This document shows, in pieces, positions 25,722 through 35,613 of a stretch of DNA of 64,000 nt (position 1 is the stretch's first letter; each line of letters begins with the position of its first letter). The DNA is taken from positions 1 through 64,000 of the forward strand of contig JANSWP010000020.1 of the NCBI GenBank assembly GCA_024743405.1, in the 5' to 3' direction. A model generated the notes under the pieces. It saw only the letters and a list, made by a program, of their open reading frames with translations, had not been told where the DNA came from and searched no databases. Position numbers and translations under genes: made by a program. The stretch is from Bacteroidota bacterium (GTDB lineage: Bacteria; Bacteroidota; Bacteroidia; Chitinophagales; Saprospiraceae).

Positions 25722-26582
25722 TTATCTCTCAATAATCGTCCTTTCTCGTGAATAAGTTAGCCCAGTAAATATCCCCAAAGCATTTTCATCTCCTTCTAAA
25801 TTGGATAAAATGGCACCGGGTTGGGCAAAAGGATTTCCATTGGCATCTACCGCACCATCGATACTTTCTAAAAAGGAAAAATAAGCTTGCGAAATATGAA
25901 AAACAGTATTAAAAATAGTGTCTCCCTCCTCATAGTCAAAGCCTGAACCGAAAACGACTGTTCCGTCTTCCACAAAATCATCATCTGTCTGAAAGTAAAA
26001 TTCGGGTTCGTTTTCTAAAGACCCAAAATGAATAATTCTTCGATAATAATTAGAAGTACTTAAATCATCTTGGAAATACACCAAAGTTCGGGCAAGGGAA
26101 TCTCTATCTTTATTATCATCAAACTCAACGACTATGCTGTCAATAGGGATATTCGGTTGAATTTTTGTCATTCCAGTCACTATTTTCCCATCCGTCGTCA
26201 AAATCTCTAATTCAAAATCACTTTCAAAATCCTCAGGAACAATTTGTGAATTGGCATAATTAAAGACTTTTCCTGTCAAAGGATTGAATGTTAGACTATT
26301 TTCTAAGATAACTTCCTCTCCATTATATTTGATTTTCACTTCGGCATTCTCTTCTAAAATTTGTAAAAACTCAGAAGTCGTTTCAAAATTAAAAGGATCA
26401 AAATAAGCTTCACTTTTTGTCAAAAGTGCAGTAAAGGGCTGACCTGGCTCAAGGTAACATTCGACGATTAATTTCGGCTCATAAATAGGTAATTCCAATT
26501 CTATTTCTTTTTCAAGCCCTCCACATGACCATAAAATTAACAATGTAAAAACTACACAAAAAATATATTTAAAGGATTTCAT
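25722..26582 (-). CDS. DUF4249-type lipoprotein
   Basis: 286 aa with an SPII signal (LLILWSCGG) and the typical start of the mature chain, PKLIVECYLEPGQPFTALLTKS, of the family placed next to TonB-dependent receptors in Bacteroidota. It probably sits with the receptor at the outer membrane. It starts 11 bases after the receptor stop on the same strand. Ligand unknown. Confidence 0.85.
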   Translation of the reverse strand: MKSFKYIFCVVFTLLILWSCGGLEKEIELELPIYEPKLIVECYLEPGQPFTALLTKSEAYFDPFNFETTSEFLQILEENAEVKIKYNGEEVILENSLTFNPLTGKVFNYANSQIVPEDFESDFELEILTTDGKIVTGMTKIQPNIPIDSIVVEFDDNKDRDSLARTLVYFQDDLSTSNYYRRIIHFGSLENEPEFYFQTDDDFVEDGTVVFGSGFDYEEGDTIFNTVFHISQAYFSFLESIDGAVDANGNPFAQPGAILSNLEGDENALGIFTGLTYSRERTIIER

Positions 26583-26593
26583 TTTTCAGTTTT

Positions 26594-28948
26594 TTAAAAT
26601 TTAAAATTCCACGTTAATGACCCCAAAATCGGAAATAAAGAAACTTGCTTGGCTTTTACACCAACCGGCACATCTCCTTCTCCACCAGCGGGTAGCTCTT
26701 GCGTTTCGTATTCCGGTTCCAAGTAAACAAAAAACGCATTTCGGCGATTGGTCACATTGAAAAAACTCAAGGTTAAATCACTTTCACCCCATTTGGGAAA
26801 TAATTTATAAATAACACCAAAATCAGTTCTTTGAAAATAGGGTAAGCGAATATTGTTTCTTTGCTCTCCATAATCAGGAACAATAAACTCCAATGGAAGC
26901 CCTTGAACATCTTGAAAAGCAAATCGGCCAACTGGTACCCAGGCTTTATCTCCCGAACCATAAATAACAGTTGCTGAAAGTGTAAACCTTCGACTCAATT
27001 CGTACATGGCGACCAAAGAAAAGTCATGCCTCCGGTCATATCGAGGTAAAAAATAATCATCCGGCCCACTTGTAAAAACTTGATTTTTTATAGTCTCAAA
27101 TTTCCCTCTTTTGATCAGTGCGAGTGTATAACCAATCCAGCCTTTCAATTTCCCAGATTTTTTTTCAATACCCAATTCTAATCCATAACCATAGCCTTTT
27201 CCAATGGCGAATGTTTCTTCTAATTGGTCATTTGCAAATAAATCTGCCCAATCAACGAAGCCTACTTGATTGCTTAAATATTTGAAATAATATTCATTGG
27301 TAATAAAAATATCATTGCCTAAAAGAAACGAACCGCCGATAGCAATTTGATCAGAATTTTGCGGTTTAATTCTTTCGGTAGAAGGGTACCAAATATCTGT
27401 TGGGAGGGCAATTCCGGAGGTGGAAACTAAATGAACGTATTGATGCATACGAGCATAACTACCTTTTAAAGTAAGCCGCTCACTAACTGAATATTTGGCT
27501 GAAATTCGAGGTTCAGGGCGAAAATGCCAATTGCCATCATTCGCAAAACCTGATAATCGAAGTCCTGTATTAATTTTAAAACGGTCATTGACTTCAAATT
27601 CATCGGCGAAATATACCCCAAACTGAAGTCCATCAAAATTCTGCCCTGCTGAAAAGGAAACAGTTCCATCATCGCTTCCTGCTTTCAATCGACCTACCCC
27701 AAACCGATGATAGGTCAAGCCTCCTCCAAACCTCAATATATGCTGATTATTAGGTGCGTAATAAAAATCAGTTTTCAGGTTCGCATCTCTGACATTTGAG
27801 CCAACTTCGAAAGAGAAACCAGTAATTTTGGTTACGATATTATATTGATAATCTGAATAGGTAAACGTTGTATTTGAAAATAGCTTTGGTGAAAACACGT
27901 GATTCCATCGTGCTGTACCTGTGGCGTTTCCCCAATCAAATTTAAAGTCAAAAAAATCACCATCAAACCCGAATTTATCTCTTCCAAAATATCCACTTAA
28001 ATACAATTTATCCTTTTCACCAAATTGGTAATTGGCTTTTGTGTTCAAATCATAAAAAAAATAATCAGGAATTGGATTATAGTCTGGGTCGTCTTCATTT
28101 CTTTTATTAATGACCCGCGTAAAAATGTCCACATAGGTCCGACGACCCGAAACCATAAATGAGGATTTTTCTTTTTGAATAGGTCCTTCTAAGGTTAATC
28201 TTGAAGTAATCAAACCCAAACCACCCGCACCTGAAAATTTTCGATTATTTCCCTCTTTCATTCTTACATCTATAACAGACGAAAGTCGGCCGCCATACTG
28301 TGCAGGAAAACCTCCTTTATATACTTTTAGATCCTTAATCGCATCCGTATTAAATGTGCTAAAAAAACCAAATAGATGATTCGCATTATAAACAATTGCC
28401 TCATCCAAAACGATTAAGTTTTGATCACTTCCTCCACCTCTAACAAACAACCCAGTTGTTCCTTCTCCCCCAGAAGGGATACCTGGTTTTAGCTGGATCG
28501 TTTTTAAAATATCCGTTTCACCGAGCAAGGCTGGAATCACTTTGACTTCTTGAGTGGTTATTTTTTCAACACTCATTTCTGTTGAGTTAAGTTCCTCTCT
28601 ATAAGAATTCGCTTGAATAACGACTTCTTCTAAGTCGACACCAGTGCTCAATTCAACATTCAACGTTAGGTTGGCTTTTGGGATGATTTTTTGAGCCTGT
28701 GATTGAAATCCAACATAACTAAAATCGATGGTTACTTCATCCTCTCCACCCGGAATAGTAATCGAATAAAATCCATACTCATTGGTAGTTGTCCCTATTA
28801 ATAAAAAAGGGATACTGACCGTTGCGCCTATTAAGGTTTCGCCACTTTCATTATCCATGACTGATCCGCTAATCGTTATTTCTGACTGAGAGAATAACAA
28901 ATGGGAACTAAATAAAAAGAGACAAGCTGTTAGTAGTTTTTTGACCAT
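26594..28948 (-). CDS. TonB-dependent receptor with carboxypeptidase-regulatory-like N-terminus
   Basis: 784 aa. Signal peptide, then a CarboxypepD_reg-like domain (ITISGSVMDNESGETLIGATVSI), a plug (ETDILKTIQLKPGIPSGG, GLFVRGGGSDQNLIVLDEA) and a beta-barrel ending in Phe (LGSLTWNFKF). It imports an unidentified substrate across the outer membrane using ExbBD-TonB energy; a TonB gene is at 60353. Organised with the DUF4249 lipoprotein gene. A TATTTTTG box lies on the minus strand at 29057-29064. Confidence 0.92.
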   Translation of the reverse strand: MVKKLLTACLFLFSSHLLFSQSEITISGSVMDNESGETLIGATVSIPFLLIGTTTNEYGFYSITIPGGEDEVTIDFSYVGFQSQAQKIIPKANLTLNVELSTGVDLEEVVIQANSYREELNSTEMSVEKITTQEVKVIPALLGETDILKTIQLKPGIPSGGEGTTGLFVRGGGSDQNLIVLDEAIVYNANHLFGFFSTFNTDAIKDLKVYKGGFPAQYGGRLSSVIDVRMKEGNNRKFSGAGGLGLITSRLTLEGPIQKEKSSFMVSGRRTYVDIFTRVINKRNEDDPDYNPIPDYFFYDLNTKANYQFGEKDKLYLSGYFGRDKFGFDGDFFDFKFDWGNATGTARWNHVFSPKLFSNTTFTYSDYQYNIVTKITGFSFEVGSNVRDANLKTDFYYAPNNQHILRFGGGLTYHRFGVGRLKAGSDDGTVSFSAGQNFDGLQFGVYFADEFEVNDRFKINTGLRLSGFANDGNWHFRPEPRISAKYSVSERLTLKGSYARMHQYVHLVSTSGIALPTDIWYPSTERIKPQNSDQIAIGGSFLLGNDIFITNEYYFKYLSNQVGFVDWADLFANDQLEETFAIGKGYGYGLELGIEKKSGKLKGWIGYTLALIKRGKFETIKNQVFTSGPDDYFLPRYDRRHDFSLVAMYELSRRFTLSATVIYGSGDKAWVPVGRFAFQDVQGLPLEFIVPDYGEQRNNIRLPYFQRTDFGVIYKLFPKWGESDLTLSFFNVTNRRNAFFVYLEPEYETQELPAGGEGDVPVGVKAKQVSLFPILGSLTWNFKF

Positions 28949-29135
28949 TATTAAAATTTGGTTTTCCCGCCAAAATCACTGAGTGAGTCAAGAGGTGAAT
29001 TATTTTATCTTAAAAAGCTATTTCATATTCCATTTCCTTACAAATTGGATTTTTTGCAAAAATATTTCATGAACTTTTGATTTTTTATTAATTTCATAGC
29101 TAAACACGTAATAAAACACGCAAATCTCTATTATT

Positions 29136-30830
29136 ATGAAAAAAATTTGGAAACCAATTCCAACTGACCTGGAAGAGGTAAAAACCCTTCAAAAGGAACT
29201 AAAAATCCATCCCATTTTTTGCCAACTATTAGTTCAAAGAAACATCAAAACGTATGATGACGCTCGACGTTTCTTCCGCCCAAATTTAGCTTATCTACAC
29301 GATCCTTTTTTAATGAAAGACATGAGTATTGCTTTAGAGCGAATTGAGGCTGCCATTCTCAACAAGGAAAAAGTATTGCTATATGGGGATTATGATGTAG
29401 ATGGAACGACTTCTGTTGCGCTTATGTATAATTTTTTCGTCAAATATTTACATGATATTGATTATTATATTCCAGATAGATACAAAGAAGGTTATGGAAT
29501 AAGTTTCGCAGGAATAGACTACGCCAAACAAAATGGAATAAGCTTAATCATTGCCATTGATTGTGGCATTACTGCAACGAATCAAGTTAAAACTGCCAAA
29601 AATCTAGGTATTGATTTTATTATCTGTGATCATCACTTACCCAAAGAAAAGCTACCAAATGCCGTGGCTGTTTTAGACCCTAAAAGAGCTGATTGCGAAT
29701 ATCCGTTTAAAGAATTAAGTGGATGTGGGATAGCGTTCAAATTGGTTCAAGCTTTTATTGAAAAAAATGAATTACCTACCAAAAAACTCTGGGAATCGCT
29801 GGACTTAGTAGCTATAAGTATTGCTTGTGATATTGTCCCTATGATTGATGAAAATCGAATCCTAGCACATTACGGACTTCAGCAACTAAATACGACTAAT
29901 AAAGTTGGACTCCAGGCATTGATCCATGAAAGCGGTCGAAAAACGCCACTCAGTATTAATGACCTTGTTTTCGGTCTTGGTCCGTTAATAAATGCGGCAG
30001 GAAGACTTGCAGATGCTCATACGGCTGTACACCTGATGCTATCTGAAAATAAATATGTCGCTTATGACAATGCTAGAACGCTAAAACGACGAAATGAAAA
30101 AAGGAAAGAGTTAGACCTTTTAATTGGAGAGGAAGCTAAAATACTTTTTAAACAAGACCCTAACTGGGAAAATCAAAAAAGCATCGTTCTCTTTCAACCA
30201 CATTGGCACAAAGGAGTGATCGGGATTGCTGCCTCAAGAGTAGCTGAACACTTTAATAGACCTGCAATTATTTTGACGGAATCGAATGGGCTTGTCGTCG
30301 GATCAGCTCGCTCAATTCGAGGATTTAATATTCATCACGCAATTCAGGAATGTGCTGATTTATTAGAAAATTTTGGAGGTCATACGCACGCAGCTGGCTT
30401 GTCTTTAGAACTTGAAAATTTAGATGCTTTTACTCAACGGTTTGAAATGATCGCAGCCAATAATCTGTCAGTATCACAATTAATTTCAGAAGTAGGCATT
30501 TCTGGAATTTTAGATTTGAAAGAAATCACACCTGCTTTTTGGAATATATTGAAACAGTTTGCACCCTTTGGACCAGGTAATAGAAGCCCAATTTTTGCAA
30601 CAAAAAATGTGGAAGATATCGGTTATTCAAAACTAATTCATGGTGATCACTTAAAATTGGCGATCAAGCAAAAAAACTCAGAAAATTATTATGGTATCGC
30701 CTTCAAAAGAGGAAATGAATTCGAGAAAGTTAAGGCTAAAAAGCCATTTCACATTTGTTATAAAATCGAGGAAAATAATTGGCGTGAGAAAAGCTATATG
30801 CAGTTGTTGATTAAAGACTTAAAATTCTAA
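29136..30830 (+). CDS. recJ: Single-stranded-DNA-specific exonuclease RecJ
   Basis: 564 aa. DHH phosphoesterase motifs LLYGDYDVDGTTS, IIAIDCGIT and IICDHHLPKEKLP (the DHH), followed by the DHHA1 domain (GGHTHAAGLSLE) and a C-terminal OB fold. It degrades single-stranded DNA 5' to 3' in recombination and repair. Full-length, with a strong terminator 5 bases after the stop. Confidence 0.96.
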   Translation: MKKIWKPIPTDLEEVKTLQKELKIHPIFCQLLVQRNIKTYDDARRFFRPNLAYLHDPFLMKDMSIALERIEAAILNKEKVLLYGDYDVDGTTSVALMYNFFVKYLHDIDYYIPDRYKEGYGISFAGIDYAKQNGISLIIAIDCGITATNQVKTAKNLGIDFIICDHHLPKEKLPNAVAVLDPKRADCEYPFKELSGCGIAFKLVQAFIEKNELPTKKLWESLDLVAISIACDIVPMIDENRILAHYGLQQLNTTNKVGLQALIHESGRKTPLSINDLVFGLGPLINAAGRLADAHTAVHLMLSENKYVAYDNARTLKRRNEKRKELDLLIGEEAKILFKQDPNWENQKSIVLFQPHWHKGVIGIAASRVAEHFNRPAIILTESNGLVVGSARSIRGFNIHHAIQECADLLENFGGHTHAAGLSLELENLDAFTQRFEMIAANNLSVSQLISEVGISGILDLKEITPAFWNILKQFAPFGPGNRSPIFATKNVEDIGYSKLIHGDHLKLAIKQKNSENYYGIAFKRGNEFEKVKAKKPFHICYKIEENNWREKSYMQLLIKDLKF

Positions 30831-30835
30831 TTGAA

Positions 30836-30865
30836 AAACTCTGCGAACTTAGGTTCGCAGAGTTT
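30836..30865. terminator. Intrinsic terminator after recJ
   Basis: Hairpin AAACTCTGCGAAC TTAG GTTCGCAGAGTTT, 13 bp with a 4-base loop. It starts 6 bases after the recJ stop, and faces the convergent peroxidase gene. Confidence 0.85.
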
Positions 30866-30896
30866 AAAACCTTAGAGATGGCAACACAAAAACAGT

Positions 30897-33011
30897 TTAT
30901 TCGATTACTAGTTTTTGGGCATAAACACGCTGATTTGTTTGCATGCTAATTATATAAACACCCGTCGGTAAATGTGATAATTCTAATTCTTTGTGATACG
31001 CATCAAAGACATTATTTTGATTTTCCTGATAGACTATTTGTCCATTTGAATTCAAAACTTTCAAGTTAATGGAAGTCATATCTATTTCTGAAATTGAAAT
31101 CTGAACATAATCCTGTGTCGGATTTGGGTATACACTCAAAATACCGTCAATAAATATTTCAGAATTAATTATCCCTGGATCTTCAATGACTATATTACCA
31201 CCGCCACCATTGCCACGTCCACCACCGCCACCGCCTGGTCTTCCACCTCCTCCGCCACCTCCATTTGGTGGATTTCCATTTCTGCAATCATCTGCTCTAA
31301 ACACATCTCTATTCAATTTTTTCAAATTGGTATTTCTCTCCATAATTTCAGAAAGTCGAGTGTCTTCAATTTGATTAACCGTTTGATTATTGAAAAATGG
31401 ATCATTTTCATAATAAAAGAAATCACCATCTCGAAGCGATTCAAATTGTTTTTTCAAAATCGCATGTAAAGTTCGTCCAACTGATTTTCCATTTAATGGT
31501 CGCTCAGCCAAAAGACCAACCCATGGATCAATGTTATTAATATCTCCCGCATAAATATTTTGAAGATTACTTCTTACCAACGGGTCATTTGTAATTTCTC
31601 CAAAGTTTTGAGCTGATTGACCTAAATAATGCTCCCGAACAGCATTATAATCGTACAATCCGTGGTCACGACCTCTTTGAATATTCAATGATGCTAAGTC
31701 CAAACCAAAGGTCCCAACTCCAGGAACGGCAAAAAGAAAATTCCGTAAATTATCAATAATATAAACATCCACTTCTTGCTGAACTTGCATAGACAAGCCT
31801 TTCAGAATTGGCGAAATATTATTATCTCGTATGATTTCAGGATTAAAAAATCCATCAATTAATGAAACCTTTCCTTCCCCAACTGCTTTGCAATCATCAT
31901 CTCTCAATAGCAATTCGTTCGTCACCATTGTATGTCCTAAACGATAGGCAGCCGTTGCGAAAAAATTTGAAATGTCTGGTTTTACATTTGGTCTATAACC
32001 TTGGTAATTGGAAATATCAATACCCAATGCTGGCAAAAATTCTTGGTAAGTAATCGCTTGAATCATTGCACCAACTCGCTTTCTTGCAAGTTGATACATT
32101 TCCTCATCATCATTTATCCCCTGAGACTTTAGTTGATTGCAAATTCGATTGTGCTCTCTCACAAATAATGTATGTAAACTTGTCAACCCTGGTTGCTCTC
32201 CTGCTCGAATATCACCTGCTACAAATGTTTTAGTAACACCTCCATTATCACCTGCCATACTTGGAGCATTTGAATCAATGTCACTATCATAATCTCCATC
32301 AATTGTATTAAAAGGCAACAAATTACCCTTTGAAGTTTTCAATTTCCCATCATTGAACGTTCGCAACCAATCTGCTCTAGTTTCTTCCGAACCATAAACA
32401 TTTGAAGCATCAATCCATGAAGTAATCAAATTCGTTTGTTCGCGCTCATTATCGACACCTGTTCCATCATGAATTGCAGAACGGAAAAAAGGAATATCGT
32501 CTGTAAATAGTGTTTCATTTGCTGGTAATTCAACTGGATAATACTCTGTATGTCCTTCCGGTGTAAGGGTAATATCATGATCCAAAAATTGTCCCCAAGT
32601 AAAGACAAACGAGCTCAAATTATATTTACTCAATACATCAAAAGGTTGATTCGACATCAAATTAGAAATCGCTCTTGGGGAAGGTCGATCTTGTCCAGCC
32701 ATGTCATTGTATGGATCTGGAAATCCATAATCGGTTGCTATTTCTCTTCTTAATTGTACATCTGAAGCACCCCATTCTGATCTGTCGGGAGTCGAAAGAT
32801 TATTACAAGTGCCATCAATTGTTCGGAAAGCTTGGGCGGTACAGTCATTTCCCGCATTAGAATGCGATCTTATTTTGTGTTCAAAAGTCTTCCCATTAGT
32901 TCGGAATTGCGTTGTTTTCTGGGCATTCATTTGGATCGGTAAAGAGGCGATACAAGCTACTAAAACAAGTACTAACCAAGTCGTGAGTGCGAAATTTCGG
33001 CTTCTTTTCAT
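30897..33011 (-). CDS. Secreted animal-type haem peroxidase with T9SS sorting domain
   Basis: 704 aa. Signal peptide to about residue 31. The peroxidase-cyclooxygenase domain carries all the hallmarks: TWGQFLDHD with distal Gln141 and His145 and ester-type Asp144; Ca-binding loop TSWIDASNVYGSE (197-209); RAGEQPGLTSLHTLFVREHN with catalytic Arg269 and Glu272; proximal His360 in YRLGHTMVTN; and NIQRGRDHG (443-451). A Gly/Pro-rich linker (residues ~579-605) leads to a type A T9SS sorting domain (LSVYPNPTQDYVQI, ending AQKLVIE). It probably oxidises halides or organic substrates outside the cell. Substrate not deducible. Confidence 0.92.
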   Translation of the reverse strand: MKRSRNFALTTWLVLVLVACIASLPIQMNAQKTTQFRTNGKTFEHKIRSHSNAGNDCTAQAFRTIDGTCNNLSTPDRSEWGASDVQLRREIATDYGFPDPYNDMAGQDRPSPRAISNLMSNQPFDVLSKYNLSSFVFTWGQFLDHDITLTPEGHTEYYPVELPANETLFTDDIPFFRSAIHDGTGVDNEREQTNLITSWIDASNVYGSEETRADWLRTFNDGKLKTSKGNLLPFNTIDGDYDSDIDSNAPSMAGDNGGVTKTFVAGDIRAGEQPGLTSLHTLFVREHNRICNQLKSQGINDDEEMYQLARKRVGAMIQAITYQEFLPALGIDISNYQGYRPNVKPDISNFFATAAYRLGHTMVTNELLLRDDDCKAVGEGKVSLIDGFFNPEIIRDNNISPILKGLSMQVQQEVDVYIIDNLRNFLFAVPGVGTFGLDLASLNIQRGRDHGLYDYNAVREHYLGQSAQNFGEITNDPLVRSNLQNIYAGDINNIDPWVGLLAERPLNGKSVGRTLHAILKKQFESLRDGDFFYYENDPFFNNQTVNQIEDTRLSEIMERNTNLKKLNRDVFRADDCRNGNPPNGGGGGGGRPGGGGGGRGNGGGGNIVIEDPGIINSEIFIDGILSVYPNPTQDYVQISISEIDMTSINLKVLNSNGQIVYQENQNNVFDAYHKELELSHLPTGVYIISMQTNQRVYAQKLVIE

Positions 33012-33519
33012 GTCACTGAGTTTTGTTTGAATAGAATCGCTAAGCCCAAAAAGCTATTGGACACAAGGCTGTTGTTTCAATTGAAGCATAATTGAACTAC
33101 CCCATTTTTTCAGACACATACCTCCTTAATTGTCTTTGAATACTAGTTCAAAGGCTAAAAAAATAAAATTTGAGAACACCAACCTTGTGCGATTTTGAGT
33201 TAACAGGCTCTATTCATAATGGAAAAATTACGTTTTAAGATTTTGAGATTACCGCTTGTTACTTGACTGAAAATTATTTGAGTTAGGAATGAAGGTTTAA
33301 TAAAGTATCATTCCTTATGTATTCAGTATTCACAGATTTAAGTTCGGACAAAATGTTTATTCTTCTATCATTTGATAACTACGAATTGTCAACTGAATAT
33401 CGCCAACTGAGATGGTGGGTTTAGGTTTATTATATTGATTTTCCTTTTAAGGTGGATAAATTATTCTAAGGGTTGCATTTCAAAAAAATAAATTTTAAAA
33501 AATCTTATCGAAAGGAAAA
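33012..33519. other. Gene-free interval holding one short hairpin
   Basis: No coding frame is convincing here. The only structure is the hairpin at 33283-33317. The interval separates the promoter side of the peroxidase gene from the 3' end of the ECF sigma factor gene at 33520. Confidence 0.5.
33283..33317. repeat. Solo AGGAATGA hairpin
   Basis: TTAGGAATGA and TCATTCCTTA face each other across 15 bases. The arms resemble the outer ends of the type C element (AAGGAACxCGGA), so this may be a shortened relative. Compare 135-180 and 60220-60254. Confidence 0.5.
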
Positions 33520-34077
33520 TTATGCCACAAGACTGTCTTTTAAAAGCTTTCTTAAACAGCCCTTAGCACGCAATAATTGAGATTTGGAAGTCCCAACAGA
33601 GATCCCTAATATAGCCGAAATTTCAGGATGCGTGTATCCTTCTAAAATATAAAGGTTCAAAACTGTTCGAAAACCAATCGGCATTTTTCGCATTAACTGG
33701 ATCAACGCTTTCGCCTGGTTTTCTTTTTCAAAAAACGACGTTTCTTCACTAGCCTTAAATTCAATTTGCTCTAATCCTGTTTGGAAAGGTTTCTTCTTTT
33801 CTTTTCGAATATGCTCCAATGCCACATTGACCATCACTTTTCGGACCCAACCTTCAAAACATCCTGATCCATTATACTGCTTCAGGTCTCGAAAAACTTT
33901 TATGAAACCGTCTTGCAAAATATCCTCCGCATCTTCCCTCGAGTTAGCATATCTAAGGCACAAAACAAACATTTTATCCTTGAATTGAACATACAATTCT
34001 TGTTGTGCTAATCGATCATTTTCCAAGCACTTATTAATCAAATTTGGAAGAAAATTTTGATTCTGGATTCCTTTCAA
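33520..34077 (-). CDS. ECF-type RNA polymerase sigma factor
   Basis: 185 aa. Region 2 (FVLCLRYANSREDAEDILQDGFIKVFRDL) binds the -10 element, and region 4 (FRTVLNLYILEGYTHPEISAILGISVGTSKSQLLRAK) is the -35 helix-turn-helix. Divergent from a second ECF sigma gene 145 bases away. No anti-sigma gene is adjacent on its own strand. Regulon unknown. Confidence 0.88.
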   Translation of the reverse strand: MKGIQNQNFLPNLINKCLENDRLAQQELYVQFKDKMFVLCLRYANSREDAEDILQDGFIKVFRDLKQYNGSGCFEGWVRKVMVNVALEHIRKEKKKPFQTGLEQIEFKASEETSFFEKENQAKALIQLMRKMPIGFRTVLNLYILEGYTHPEISAILGISVGTSKSQLLRAKGCLRKLLKDSLVA

Positions 34078-34222
34078 AATAAATTAATTTTAATGTGATG
34101 TTTGTTTCTTTGGATGACCTTATTTAAAAAACCTTGCGCTTATCAAATATTTTTTTCAAAAACTTTCTTCGCTACCGCAAGGAATCCTTTATTTCGACAT
34201 CTAAATCTTTAAATAATCCTGT

Positions 34223-34804
34223 TTGAAAGACGAGAAACAACTTATAGAAGCTTTACAATCGGGTTCTGAAAAAGCATTCAGAATGCTTGTAGACGACTTT
34301 CAGGAAAAAGTCTTGAATACATGTTTGGGGTTTTTGCCCAATGTTCAGGATGCTGAAGATTTGACTCAGGAAGTTTTCGTAGAAGTGTTTCGTTCTGTTG
34401 GAAAATTTCGCGGAGAGGCGAAACTTTCGACTTGGGTGTATCGAATTGCCGTAACGAAATCTTTGGAAAAAATCAGAAGTCGAAAACGACATAAACGGAT
34501 GGCTTTTTTTCAATCTTTAATTGGGCTGGAAGACAAACAAGCAAAAGCGATTGAAGATAATTTCAATCACCCTGGTGTTCAGCTAGAAAATAAAGAACGT
34601 GCAAAAGTTCTATTTCAAACAATCGGTGAATTACCTAAAAACCAACGAATTGCTTTTACGCTTCACAAAGTAGAAGGCATGAATCATAAAGAAATTTGCG
34701 AAATAATGGAACTAAGTGTCTCTGCTATTGAATCGCTTTTATTTCGAGCTAAAAGGAACTTGAAAAAACAGCTATTCGATTATTATAAAAATCAAATGAT
34801 TTAA
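34223..34804 (+). CDS. ECF-type RNA polymerase sigma factor (TTG start)
   Basis: 193 aa with sigma-70 region 2 (LGFLPNVQDAEDLTQEVFVEVFRSV, STWVYRIAVTKSLEKIRSRKR) and region 4 (NQRIAFTLHKVEGMNHKEICEIMELSVSAIESLLFRAK). Translation appears to begin at TTG (TTGAAAGACGAG). The next two genes follow after 3 and 6 bases, so this is a sigma / membrane protein / periplasmic sensor operon, the usual layout for envelope or metal stress control. Confidence 0.87.
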   Translation: MKDEKQLIEALQSGSEKAFRMLVDDFQEKVLNTCLGFLPNVQDAEDLTQEVFVEVFRSVGKFRGEAKLSTWVYRIAVTKSLEKIRSRKRHKRMAFFQSLIGLEDKQAKAIEDNFNHPGVQLENKERAKVLFQTIGELPKNQRIAFTLHKVEGMNHKEICEIMELSVSAIESLLFRAKRNLKKQLFDYYKNQMI

Positions 34805-34807
34805 AAT

Positions 34808-35128
34808 ATGAAAACAGACCTAAACATTGAGAACGAAGTCCAAAAAACACTTGGTGCGTTGGAGAATATTAAAAGAGTGGATGGCAATCCATTCCTTTTT
34901 ACCAGAATCAAAGCTCAATTGGAAAAAGACCGCCAAATCAACGCCAAGAAAACATTGCAGTTTTCAAATGTATTGAGTTGGTCTATGATGGTTTTGCTTT
35001 TGACCATAAACATCATCGCTATTACCGATAATTTAAAGACTGAAACAAGCCAAGATTCTTTAATCGAATCCATTGCTTCAGATTTTGGTTTTCAAGACCA
35101 AGAAACGGATTATCTCAACCAAAATTAA
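34808..35128 (+). CDS. Single-pass membrane protein, probable anti-sigma factor
   Basis: 106 aa. A cytoplasmic N-terminal part of ~58 residues, one membrane helix (WSMMVLLLTINIIAIT) and a short periplasmic tail. There is no recognised zinc anti-sigma motif. Its position directly after an ECF sigma gene and before a Spy/CnrX-like protein is the reason for suspecting an anti-sigma role; this is inference. Confidence 0.55.
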   Translation: MKTDLNIENEVQKTLGALENIKRVDGNPFLFTRIKAQLEKDRQINAKKTLQFSNVLSWSMMVLLLTINIIAITDNLKTETSQDSLIESIASDFGFQDQETDYLNQN

Positions 35129-35134
35129 TTGCGG

Positions 35135-35611
35135 ATGGACTACTTTAACAATACACGAAAAAATTGGATTATTACTTTTTTAGTCTTTTTAAATATTACC
35201 TTTTTAGCTTCACTTTGGTTCTCTTCACACAGAAGACCTCCTCATCCACATGAGCAGCGCGACCACATTAATCGCCAATTTCAAAGAGAACTAGAGTTGG
35301 ATGATGCACAATATGAAGAAGTAAAATTGCTACGACAAGAGCATTTTGAACAAACTCACCACGTTCTTGACCAAATTCATGAAAAGAAAAAAGAGATGTT
35401 TAATGCTTTAAAAGGAGAAATCCCAGATACAAGTCAAGCAAATAATTTTGCTGAAGAAATTGGTACTTTAGAAGGGCAAATAGAAAGTTTGATGATTAAA
35501 CATTATTTAGAGTTAAAGGATGTATGCAACAAAGAACAAGAACTAAAATTAGAAAATGTCTTTCATCGCGCAATGCGAAAGCATGAGAGAAAACCACCAA
35601 GAGATCGATAA
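35135..35611 (+). CDS. Spy/CpxP/CnrX-like periplasmic sensor (heavy-metal-resistance family)
   Basis: 158 aa. An N-terminal membrane anchor (WIITFLVFLNITFLASLWF), a His-rich segment (RRPPHPHEQRDH), then an alpha-helical LTxxQ-type region (FQRELELDDAQYEEVKLLRQ) and a long helical hairpin, as in the Spy/CnrX fold. It probably binds metal or unfolded protein and signals to the sigma factor two genes upstream. ATG at 35135 preferred over a TTG at 35129, which touches the upstream stop. Confidence 0.75.
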   Translation: MDYFNNTRKNWIITFLVFLNITFLASLWFSSHRRPPHPHEQRDHINRQFQRELELDDAQYEEVKLLRQEHFEQTHHVLDQIHEKKKEMFNALKGEIPDTSQANNFAEEIGTLEGQIESLMIKHYLELKDVCNKEQELKLENVFHRAMRKHERKPPRDR

Positions 35612-35613
35612 TT

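Noticed and set aside
31186-31374. Plus-strand frame encoding a proline-rich peptide
   Set aside because: It is the antisense of the glycine-rich linker of the haem peroxidase (GGT/GGC codons read as proline on the other strand). No RBS, and it lies wholly inside a well-supported gene.
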